Shown here piece after piece: positions 8,020 through 15,348 of a stretch of 64,000 nucleotides of DNA. Made by a program: the position numbers and the translations under genes. Position 1 is the first letter of the stretch, and the number at the start of each line of letters is the position of its first letter. The stretch is from the NCBI RefSeq assembly GCF_900177805.1, contig NZ_FXAX01000001.1, positions 1,488,001 through 1,552,000 on the forward strand. Direction: 5' to 3'. Source of the stretch: Fibrobacter sp. UWB13. Its GTDB lineage: Bacteria; Fibrobacterota; Fibrobacteria; Fibrobacterales; Fibrobacteraceae. The notes beneath the pieces were generated by a model that was not told where the DNA came from, did not search any database, and saw nothing but the letters and a program-made list of their open reading frames with translations.

Positions 8020-8915
8020 TCCGTCGTTTTGCGGTAGGCTTTGGGCGAAACTCCGACGAGGCGCTTGAAGAATTTTCCAAAGAACGAAACGTCCGGGAAG
8101 TTCAGAATCTTGGAGACTTTCTGGATGTCTCTGGAAGACGAGCGCAACAGAACTTTCGCATCGAGCGCGATGTGTTCGTCAATCCAACGCTTGGCATTCT
8201 TCCCGGTCTGCTCTTCGGCAACGGCAGAGAGGTACTTCGGCGTAATCCCAAGTTCATCGGCGTAAAACTTCACGGAATGCTGTTCGCGATGATGTTCGAC
8301 AACGAGGTCAATAAACTGCGCGAATAGCACCTGACCACGACTTTTGACCACATCCGTAGCAATAGGCTCGTCTACAATTCCAATGCACTCATACAAAAGC
8401 GCAATCAAATGATTCTTGAGAACCTGCAAACGGCAAGCGTTCGTTTCCGTCGTTTCAAACTTTTTCTTCAAAAATTCAAAGCTTGCATTCAATTGATCAA
8501 ACTTAACTTTATCAAGCTGCTGTAAAGGATTTTCACGATACCGCAAAATAAGCCGCGTATTATCGTCAAAACGAATGATCAATTCATCAATCATGTTCTT
8601 GGAGCAAGCAATGCACACCGGGTCAAAATCGGCAGAAGCCATCTTGGCCCGTAACACCTGTTCCGGGAACACGACAAACAAGGCTCCCGCTTCAAGGTGA
8701 TAAGTCTTAAGGTCTAGTTCTACATCCACAGAGCCGCGTTTCACCAAGAGAAGCACCGCCGCCTGAACTTTTACATAATTTTCAAGCCCGAATTCCTTAA
8801 GACTGGTAAACATGGCAATCTTATCGGGCAACACGTTTGCTTGACGCAGAAAATTCAACATCGAAAAATCCGCAGTGCGGATATTCGCATTCTTATGAAA
8901 AGGAAGGTCATTCAT
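8016..8915 (-). CDS. AraC/XylS-family transcriptional regulator
   Basis: 299 aa. The C-terminal 100 residues form the double helix-turn-helix of AraC proteins: HSVKFYADELGITPKYLSAVAEEQTG is the first unit, and SKILNFPDVSFFGKFFKRLVGVSP with KAYRK is the conserved second unit. The N-terminal half contains a cupin-like effector domain (around HLEAGALFVVFPEQV). It probably binds DNA in response to a small ligand. The target is unknown; there is no adjacent divergent operon, only the DUF3943 protein upstream on the same strand, about 100 bp away. It overlaps the end of the convergent gene by 4 bp. Confidence 0.9.
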   Translation of the reverse strand: MNDLPFHKNANIRTADFSMLNFLRQANVLPDKIAMFTSLKEFGLENYVKVQAAVLLLVKRGSVDVELDLKTYHLEAGALFVVFPEQVLRAKMASADFDPVCIACSKNMIDELIIRFDDNTRLILRYRENPLQQLDKVKFDQLNASFEFLKKKFETTETNACRLQVLKNHLIALLYECIGIVDEPIATDVVKSRGQVLFAQFIDLVVEHHREQHSVKFYADELGITPKYLSAVAEEQTGKNAKRWIDEHIALDAKVLLRSSSRDIQKVSKILNFPDVSFFGKFFKRLVGVSPKAYRKTTD

Positions 8916-8952
8916 TATATAAACATCATAGCAAAAAGTAGAATGAATGTCA

Positions 8953-8985
8953 ATGGATCCCCTCCCTAACGGTCGAGGATGACAT
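8953..8985. repeat. Degenerate palindrome ending in GATGACA
   Basis: GGATCCCCTCCC and GGTCGAGGATGACA can pair imperfectly (CCTC with GAGG). The ATGACA end matches the palindromic family seen at 11.6, 25.7, 36.1, 49.85 and 52.8 kb. Confidence 0.4.
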
Positions 8986-8988
8986 TTC

Positions 8989-9016
8989 TAATAACTAGTA
9001 ACTAAGGACTAATAAC
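8989..9016. repeat. Heptamer repeat array E (4 units)
   Basis: Units TAATAAC, TAGTAAC, TAAGGAC and TAATAAC follow in 7-bp phase, ending 4 bp before the stop codon of the DUF3943 gene. Confidence 0.75.
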
Positions 9017-9020
9017 TCCA

Positions 9021-10529
9021 TTAAAACAGTTTGTAGCTGAAGTACAGGGTGTACGCAAAGACGCCTCGGCTCATCGGTTCAAAAAATTCGGAGGAGTAAG
9101 CGGCGACCTTGGCATAAGTATCCAGGCGCCCACCAATAGAAATCTTATCCGTCAAATCGTATTCCATCGTAATATAGTTCTTCAACAACATGTCCCAGCC
9201 GTCAGCACCATAGTGCGGTAGCGAGCCCGGAATGGTATGCAGAGCATCAACCACGGTTTTCGTCTTTACACGGAAACGGTTTCCAACCAAAAGTTCCAAG
9301 CCCAACACATATTTCGCACCCATGTTGTACTGGTAATTGTCCATATCCGACTCATATTCTGGATGCACCGCCCGGATCAGGTCATCGTAGCCCATATCCG
9401 TTGTACCAAGCAATATGAAATAAATCTGGTGATACATGCGGAATCTCAATGACGGCAAAAGCCAAAGCGAAAAATCGATACCCGTTCCAAGAGAAATCGT
9501 CCCAACCGTCGCGAAGTCGCCGTAGAACGTGCTGTAATCGAGATATGTCGCAAAGTCGACCCAGTGACCACGGCCATGAACACCTGCATTCGTGAGTTTG
9601 CCCGTCACGTCAAGCTGGAAAAGCGTCCCGTCTGGACCAACTTCACCTCGAGTGTACAAATTAAAATAATCGAACGGACGCTTGACTTTCCGGAACGGCT
9701 TGCCATATTCTATTTCGGCACCGTACATGATATGCTTATCATCCCAGCGTTGGTCCAAGTCATCTTCGTTGCGGCCACCATAGCGGTAGATGTTACCAAA
9801 GTGCGAACCTGTTCCTAAAAAGATGGACATGTCCACCGGCGTATTCCCCGTAATACCATCTCGATTGCCAAAAACTTTTCTTTGTAAGTAAGCCGAGTGA
9901 GCAAAGCCAAATGCGGCAACTTGCTTGTACCAAGAAGATTCTTCAACGCCGTAAAATTTTCGCGAAAGCCTGTAAAGAACTTCACCATACACGGCACCAC
10001 CAATTGATGTAGCAAGCAAGTCATTAATGGACGGGTATTCCGTTTCGGCAAACATTTCCCACGTGTAGCTTCCTAGCGCCGTAAACAACAAGCTTCCATA
10101 AAATCCGTAGCCTGCGCCACGTGCAAAGTTGTAATAAGTTGCCCCTTGGTAAGGATGTCCGTAAAAGTTAATCGCCCAATGGTTGTGGTCCCATTCCCAC
10201 CCTTCTTTAAAATTGCGTTTCCAATAGCTCGGTCCTGTGCGTGCATAATTTTTATCTAGCACATAGCGGTCCCATGCCCAGATAAAGCCGTTAAAACCAA
10301 ATACCTCGCCCAAGACGATAAACGGGGAAACTTCTTTAGGCTTGTCCAACGCATCGATTTCTAGCGTGTCTTCGAACGTCGTGTTCGTTATCGAATACAT
10401 GACGTTAATGGAATCTTCGGGAAGCGTTTGAGACGGGACAGAAAACAAAGGAATCACGCCCTGCGAGATATCCATGCTCAATGCGGTTACAGACAAAAAT
10501 AATAGCGATGACAACAGTTTGCGAAACAT
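9021..10529 (-). CDS. DUF3943 outer-membrane protein
   Basis: 502 aa with a Sec signal peptide (about residues 1-18). Residues 70-215 carry the DUF3943 signature: WKRNFKEGWEWDHNHWAINFYGHPY, the helical ARGAGYGFYGS region, TWEMFAETEYPSINDL and the glycine-rich segment after it. The remainder alternates polar and aromatic residues and ends KLF, as expected of an outer-membrane beta barrel. The family is common in Bacteroidetes and Fibrobacterota and its role is unknown. It sits downstream of the UDP-glucuronate decarboxylase gene, about 110 bp away with a weak terminator between, so it probably has its own promoter. Confidence 0.85.
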   Translation of the reverse strand: MFRKLLSSLLFLSVTALSMDISQGVIPLFSVPSQTLPEDSINVMYSITNTTFEDTLEIDALDKPKEVSPFIVLGEVFGFNGFIWAWDRYVLDKNYARTGPSYWKRNFKEGWEWDHNHWAINFYGHPYQGATYYNFARGAGYGFYGSLLFTALGSYTWEMFAETEYPSINDLLATSIGGAVYGEVLYRLSRKFYGVEESSWYKQVAAFGFAHSAYLQRKVFGNRDGITGNTPVDMSIFLGTGSHFGNIYRYGGRNEDDLDQRWDDKHIMYGAEIEYGKPFRKVKRPFDYFNLYTRGEVGPDGTLFQLDVTGKLTNAGVHGRGHWVDFATYLDYSTFYGDFATVGTISLGTGIDFSLWLLPSLRFRMYHQIYFILLGTTDMGYDDLIRAVHPEYESDMDNYQYNMGAKYVLGLELLVGNRFRVKTKTVVDALHTIPGSLPHYGADGWDMLLKNYITMEYDLTDKISIGGRLDTYAKVAAYSSEFFEPMSRGVFAYTLYFSYKLF

Positions 10530-10570
10530 ATCACTCTCTCTTTTTTCGCAAAAGCTAAAACTTTGTCAAA

Positions 10571-10598
10571 AAATTTAAAGAGGAGTCTCGACGACTCC
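10571..10598 (-). terminator. Possible terminator of the UXS gene
   Basis: Stem GGAGTC / GACTCC with a 5-nt loop, read on the minus strand and followed by TCTTTAAATTTTTT. The stem is short and the T tract is interrupted. Confidence 0.45.
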
Positions 10599-10639
10599 CC
10601 TAAAGTAGAGAATGAACGACAAATATTTAAGATAAATGG

Positions 10640-11575
10640 TTACTTCGACTTGAGCAAATTATCGAAGTAGACGATTGTCTTTTCGAGGCCCTGGCGAAGC
10701 GGAATGGTCGGTTCCCACTTGAGAGCACTCTTCGCAAGCGAAATGTCCGGACGGCGCATTTTGGGATCGTCACCCGGTAGCGGCTTGTAGACAATCTTGC
10801 TCTTGGAACCCGTAAGCTCAAGCACTTCCTTCGCAAGTTCGAGCATCGTGAATTCGCCAGGATTACCGATGTTCACCGGTCCGATAATCTTGTCCTGATT
10901 CATCATGCGGACAAAGCCTTCGATGAGGTCGTCCACGTAGCAAAAGCTACGCGTCTGGCTACCATCACCGTAAATGGTAATGTCTTCGCCATTGAGCGCC
11001 TGGACAATGAAGTTCGAAACCACGCGACCGTCGTTCGGGAGCATGCGCGGACCGTACGTATTGAAAATGCGAACAATGCGGATGTCGACCTTGTTCTGGC
11101 GGTGGTAATCCATAAAGAGCGTTTCGGCGACGCGCTTGCCTTCGTCATAGCAGCTGCGGATGCCGATGGGATTCACGTTTCCCCAGTAGTCTTCGGTCTG
11201 CGGGTGTACAGCAGGGTCACCGTAAACTTCACTTGTAGAAGCCTGCAAGATGCGGGCTTTCACGCGCTTTGCGAGACCGAGCATGTTGATTGCGCCCATG
11301 ACGCTTGTCTTGATGGTCTTTACCGGGTTGAACTGGTAATGGATCGGGCTTGCCGGGCATGCCAAGTTGAAAATGCGGTCCACTTCCAAAAGGATCGGTT
11401 CGGTCACATCGTGACGGATGAGTTCAAAGTTGCGGTTGTCGCGCAGGTGGGCAACGTTAGCCATACGACCTGTGAAGTAATTGTCCAGGCAAATGACTTC
11501 GTGACCGTCATTCAAAAGTCTTTCGCAAAGGTGACTTCCTAAGAATCCAGCACCACCAGTAACTAAACAACGCAT
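10640..11575 (-). CDS. UDP-glucuronate decarboxylase (UDP-xylose synthase)
   Basis: 311 aa, extended short-chain dehydrogenase. The NAD-binding [10 protein letters not shown] motif is at residues 6-15. [27 protein letters not shown] and the catalytic YDEGKR are all typical of UXS. It converts UDP-glucuronate to UDP-xylose for polysaccharide synthesis. An ATG 12 bp upstream is in frame, but it overlaps the GGGAG Shine-Dalgarno, which sits 5 bp before the ATG at 11575, so the shorter form is chosen. Sugar transferase genes lie nearby in the same direction (12548-13999). Confidence 0.9.
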   Translation of the reverse strand: MRCLVTGGAGFLGSHLCERLLNDGHEVICLDNYFTGRMANVAHLRDNRNFELIRHDVTEPILLEVDRIFNLACPASPIHYQFNPVKTIKTSVMGAINMLGLAKRVKARILQASTSEVYGDPAVHPQTEDYWGNVNPIGIRSCYDEGKRVAETLFMDYHRQNKVDIRIVRIFNTYGPRMLPNDGRVVSNFIVQALNGEDITIYGDGSQTRSFCYVDDLIEGFVRMMNQDKIIGPVNIGNPGEFTMLELAKEVLELTGSKSKIVYKPLPGDDPKMRRPDISLAKSALKWEPTIPLRQGLEKTIVYFDNLLKSK

Positions 11576-11621
11576 AAAAACTCCCATAAAGCGTCTAGAT
11601 GTAAAAAATATAGTAAAGGAG

Positions 11622-11676
11622 ATGCCCGCTCAAGGCGGGCATGACAGCTAGATGGCGGGGCAATCCCGCCATGACA
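11622..11676. repeat. Two tandem ATGACA-ended palindromes
   Basis: Two perfect 8-bp inverted repeats. ATGCCCGC / GCGGGCAT has a 5-nt loop (11622-11642) and is followed by GACA. ATGGCGGG / CCCGCCAT has a 5-nt loop (11652-11672) and is followed by GACA. They lie between nadC and the UXS gene. Confidence 0.85.
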
Positions 11677-11684
11677 AATTCGAA

Positions 11685-12548
11685 TTAAATTCTCATCGAG
11701 ATGTCGAGAGCCTTGACGCTATGCGTGAGGGCACCGACAGAGATGAAGTCGAGGCCGAGCGTAGCAATCTGCTTCGCGCGTTCGAGTGTCATGTTGCCAG
11801 AACCTTCCACAAGCACCTTGTCGCCACTTTCCTTGATAATCTTCAAGGCTTCGGCCATCATTTCGTTGCTCATGTTGTCGAGCATGATGACATCGACACC
11901 CTTGTTGAGAAGAGCGCGGAGCTGGTCGAAGTTTTCGACTTCCATTTCGACCATCAAGCCCTGCTTGTTGTTCTTCTTGACAACTTCAAGAGCTTCGAGC
12001 ACGCCACCAGCAGCTGCAATGTGATTGTCCTTCACGAGCACCATATCAAAGAGACCCATGCGGTGGTTGGAACCACCACCGACGCGAACGGCGTACTTCT
12101 GCAAAGTGCGGAAACCCGGAATTGTCTTGCGAGTATCGAGCACCTTGGTCTTACCGCCCTTCAAGGCTTCCTGGAACGTGTGAGCCACAGTTGCCACACC
12201 AGAGAGCTGCTGGATGAAGTTCAAAAGCGTACGTTCGCCCGTCAAAAGTTCATGAGTCGTGCCATCAAGTTCGGCAATCAGGTCGCCTTTCTTCACGACG
12301 TCACCATCATTCTTGTGGAGCGTCACCTTGGCGTTTGCCTTGAGTTCCTGGAACACGAGTTCAATAATCGGGAGGCCGGCGAGCACGCCATCTTCTTTGG
12401 CGATGAGGCGGGCATGCTGTTTCTGGTCAGCAGGAATAGTCCATTCACTAGTCACATCGCCCGTGCGAACGTCTTCCGCCAAAGCGAGGCGGATCATGGT
12501 CAAAGCATCTTCGGTTGGGAATACTGGAGTAGAATTATCGCCGTACAT
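11685..12548 (-). CDS. nadC: Nicotinate-nucleotide pyrophosphorylase (carboxylating)
   Basis: 287 aa, normal for the family. It converts quinolinate and PRPP to nicotinate mononucleotide in de novo NAD synthesis. Signatures in order: LAEDVRTGDVTSE, GVLAGLPI, LLTGERTLLNFIQQLSGVAT, the DTRKTIPGFRTLQKYAVRVGG active-site block, NHRMGLFDMVLVKDNHI, DVIMLDNM and the C-terminal VEGSGNMTLERA...SVGALTHS. The start ATG overlaps the stop of the upstream glycosylphosphotransferase by one base, so the two are translationally coupled although functionally unrelated. No other nad gene is in the window. Confidence 0.95.
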   Translation of the reverse strand: MYGDNSTPVFPTEDALTMIRLALAEDVRTGDVTSEWTIPADQKQHARLIAKEDGVLAGLPIIELVFQELKANAKVTLHKNDGDVVKKGDLIAELDGTTHELLTGERTLLNFIQQLSGVATVAHTFQEALKGGKTKVLDTRKTIPGFRTLQKYAVRVGGGSNHRMGLFDMVLVKDNHIAAAGGVLEALEVVKKNNKQGLMVEMEVENFDQLRALLNKGVDVIMLDNMSNEMMAEALKIIKESGDKVLVEGSGNMTLERAKQIATLGLDFISVGALTHSVKALDISMRI

Positions 12549-13999
12549 TACTGTGCGCCTTTTCCGGTTAAAACAACGTAAACTGTTCGTACAAGAATCT
12601 GGAAGTCCAAAAGCAAGCTCATATTCTCGTAGTAATACATATCGTACTGGAGCTTGATCTGCACATCTTCGATGCTCGTATCATAATGGTGGCAAACCTG
12701 AGCCCAGCCTGTGAGGCCCGGTTTCATCTTGAGGCGGCTGATGTAGAACGGAATCTGTTCACGGAGCTTGCCGATAAACACAGCGCGTTCCGGACGCGGC
12801 CCCACCATGCTCATGTCGCCTTTCAAAACACAAAGAATCTGCGGAAGTTCATCAATGCGGGTCTTGCGCAAGAAGCGTCCAATTCGCGTAATGCGCGGGT
12901 CCTTCTTGGTGGCCCACTGGGCACCGAACTTTTCGGCATCGGTACGCATCGTGCGGAACTTGTAGACCGTAAACGGCTTGCCATAAAGACCAATGCGTTC
13001 CTGCGAATAGAAAACAGGACCATGGTCATCGAGCTTAATCGCAATAGCAGCAAACAAGCAGACCGGGAGAGACAAAAGTCCGAGGAACAAGCCAAAAGCA
13101 ATATCGATAATGCGCTTGACACGCACCTGCCAAAGCGGCATCGTAAACGCAAAAAGTTCCTGCAGTTCAAAACCGTAAACGAGGTTTGCCTTAAAGCGTC
13201 CATTCACAACGCTATACAATTCAGGAACAATATAAATGTGGAGCGGGAGTTCACAAATCCAGACGAGCACACGCATAATCTCTTGCGGAGACGTACTTTC
13301 GTGCGCAATGATAATGCCGCTGACCTTGTACTTCTTGACAAGAGCAGGCAAATCAGAATACTTGCCGAGAACCGGAACCTTCGCAAACTTTTTCGGCAAG
13401 ACTTGATAGCGTTCATCGACAAAGCCCACAACACGCTGACCACGAGCCGGAGTCTTTGCCAAATCTTCAGCAATCTTTTTACCCGCTTCTGTAGCGCCAA
13501 GCACGAGGATGTTGTTCGCCCCATAACCCTTACGGAGCAAAGCCCGCAAGAAGATGTAGATGAGCATACGGAACAGGCCAACAAGCAAAATAGCAAGGCC
13601 GCCATATATAAATATCCACGGGAACCGAGATCCATAGAGATAGCCCTCGCTGAGCGGTTGGTTCGTGAAGACCTTCCCCATGAATTCAGCACCAAAAAGA
13701 CAGACAATCACCAAGACCACACCAATCACGACAGCCCTGAGGACGCGCAAGACTTGGTGCGTTCTTGAAAGCAACAACCAGGAGCGATACAATCCGGCAA
13801 AGGTAAATAGAGTAAGCCACCCGATATTCAAGACTAGTCCGTACTGCCAATAGCTTTCGAACGTCTTGGTCGGGTCAAACTTATCTACAATCCAACCACT
13901 ATGGAACTGAACCCAAAACGCCAAGGCGAAACAAATCGACAAAGCGGCAAAATCCGAGAGGATTAAAAGAATTCGTTCCAAAGTAGTTGCGCGAATCAT
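12548..13999 (-). CDS. Undecaprenyl-phosphate glycosylphosphotransferase (polysaccharide initiation)
   Basis: 483 aa, WcaJ/WbaP layout. Four N-terminal membrane segments lie within about residues 10-155, followed by a Rossmann-like CoA-binding domain (NNILVLGATEAGKKIA, about 165-280), a fifth membrane segment (about 300-325) and the C-terminal bacterial sugar transferase domain with YKFRTMRTDAE, TRIGRFLRKTRIDELPQ and SMVGPRPER. It transfers a sugar-1-phosphate from an NDP-sugar to undecaprenyl phosphate to start a surface polysaccharide repeat. The sugar cannot be told from sequence. It shares one base with nadC and follows hom by 13 bp. A second sugar transferase lies at 18307-19479. Confidence 0.92.
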   Translation of the reverse strand: MIRATTLERILLILSDFAALSICFALAFWVQFHSGWIVDKFDPTKTFESYWQYGLVLNIGWLTLFTFAGLYRSWLLLSRTHQVLRVLRAVVIGVVLVIVCLFGAEFMGKVFTNQPLSEGYLYGSRFPWIFIYGGLAILLVGLFRMLIYIFLRALLRKGYGANNILVLGATEAGKKIAEDLAKTPARGQRVVGFVDERYQVLPKKFAKVPVLGKYSDLPALVKKYKVSGIIIAHESTSPQEIMRVLVWICELPLHIYIVPELYSVVNGRFKANLVYGFELQELFAFTMPLWQVRVKRIIDIAFGLFLGLLSLPVCLFAAIAIKLDDHGPVFYSQERIGLYGKPFTVYKFRTMRTDAEKFGAQWATKKDPRITRIGRFLRKTRIDELPQILCVLKGDMSMVGPRPERAVFIGKLREQIPFYISRLKMKPGLTGWAQVCHHYDTSIEDVQIKLQYDMYYYENMSLLLDFQILVRTVYVVLTGKGAQ

Positions 14000-14012
14000 A
14001 TACGACCTTTAA

Positions 14013-15302
14013 TTAAGCGAGAAAGCGGATGACCTGGCTTTTCTCAACGATTTCGGAGAGAGAGTTCACTGCGTCGACAGCCTTGGAGAGCTTGCTATCG
14101 AGAGTCTTTTCCGTAATGACGACGATGGACACCTTGCCCGGGTCGTTCACGTTCTTCTGGATAATCGTTTCGATAGAGATGTTGTTGTCTGCAAGGATCT
14201 TCGTAATCTTGGCGAGCACACCGCAAGCGTCACGGGACGTGAAGCGGAGGTAGTAGCGGGCGCTAGTTTCGGAGATCGGAACGAGCGTTGCAGAGTTTTC
14301 GACGTTGAACCAGCCCATCGGGAGTGCCTTGCGGCTGCCCTGGTCGGTAGAACGAGCGAGGGACACGAGGTCTGCCACGACTGCAGATGCGGTCGGGAGG
14401 CGGCCAGCACCGGCACCGGTCTGAACCGTTTCGCCGAGGTTGTCGCACTTGAGGTAAACAGCATTGATGACGCCGTTCACGTTAGAGAGCAAGTTAGTGT
14501 TCGGAACGAAGCACGGATGGACACGGGCGTCCACGCGGTCGCCATCGCGGTGGTAGATGCCGAGGAGCTTCACGCAGCAGCCAAGTTCCTTGGCGAATGC
14601 GATATCCTGGGCGGTAATCTTGGAAATACCGGTAACGTGAATCTTTTCGAAGTCCACGCGCTTGCCGCTGCAAAGGCTAGCAAGGAGGGCGGTCTTGTGG
14701 GCGGAGTCGATACCTTCGATATCAAAAGTCGGGTCAGCTTCAGCAAAGCCGAGCTTCTGGGCGTCCTTCAAGACGACGTCGAAGTCGAGACCTTCTTCGG
14801 CCATGCGGCTGAGGATGTAGTTGCAAGTACCATTGATAATGCAGCTGAGGCTTTCGACCGTAGAGCCAACGAAGCCTTCCTGGACGCTGCGGATGATAGG
14901 AATGCCACCGCCAACAGCAGCTTCGAACAGGACATGCAAGCCCTTCTTTGCGGCGAGCGGGAAAATTTCGTGACCGTACTTGGCGAGGAGAGCCTTGTTG
15001 GCCGTCACCACATGCTTACCGCTTTCGAGAGCAGCGAGGATCCACTTGCGCGGCATGTTGTAGCCACCAGCGAGTTCCACGAGCACGTCGATATCGTCGC
15101 CAGCAATCATTTCGTCGGCATTGGTCGAGACCTTGTAGCCCTTAGCCTTGTACGGGGCAACTTCTTCTTCGGACTTAGCGCAGATGCAAGCGAGCTGCAG
15201 TTCAACGCCAAGCTTTTCCTTATATTCGGCAATCTTCTGTTCAAGAATCTGAATGACACCACCACCAACGGTACCCGTGCCAATTAAACCAATACGCAAC
15301 AT
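14013..15302 (-). CDS. hom: Homoserine dehydrogenase
   Basis: 429 aa, the typical length of ACT-containing homoserine dehydrogenases. Residues 1-15 carry the NAD(P)-binding GLIGTGTVGGGV motif. VTANKALLAKYGHEIF, EAAVGGGIPI, NGTCNYIL and GFAEADPTFDIEGIDSAHK are the catalytic-domain signatures. The C-terminal ACT domain (about 350-429) includes RFTSRDACGVLAKITKIL. It reduces aspartate semialdehyde to homoserine for threonine and methionine synthesis. A GGAG Shine-Dalgarno precedes the ATG. The TIGR02171-like lipoprotein gene upstream ends 46 bp before it. Confidence 0.95.
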   Translation of the reverse strand: MLRIGLIGTGTVGGGVIQILEQKIAEYKEKLGVELQLACICAKSEEEVAPYKAKGYKVSTNADEMIAGDDIDVLVELAGGYNMPRKWILAALESGKHVVTANKALLAKYGHEIFPLAAKKGLHVLFEAAVGGGIPIIRSVQEGFVGSTVESLSCIINGTCNYILSRMAEEGLDFDVVLKDAQKLGFAEADPTFDIEGIDSAHKTALLASLCSGKRVDFEKIHVTGISKITAQDIAFAKELGCCVKLLGIYHRDGDRVDARVHPCFVPNTNLLSNVNGVINAVYLKCDNLGETVQTGAGAGRLPTASAVVADLVSLARSTDQGSRKALPMGWFNVENSATLVPISETSARYYLRFTSRDACGVLAKITKILADNNISIETIIQKNVNDPGKVSIVVITEKTLDSKLSKAVDAVNSLSEIVEKSQVIRFLA

Positions 15303-15348
15303 ATAGCGTCTCCATTTTAAATTTTACGCGCTATAATGTAGTAAAAAG

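Noticed and set aside
11652-12581. Plus-strand 309-residue frame over nadC
   Set aside because: Mirror of nadC codons; composition biased to His, Glu and Val as expected for antisense frames.
12686-13768. Plus-strand 360-residue frame over the glycosylphosphotransferase gene
   Set aside because: Antisense shadow; the minus-strand product has full family motifs.
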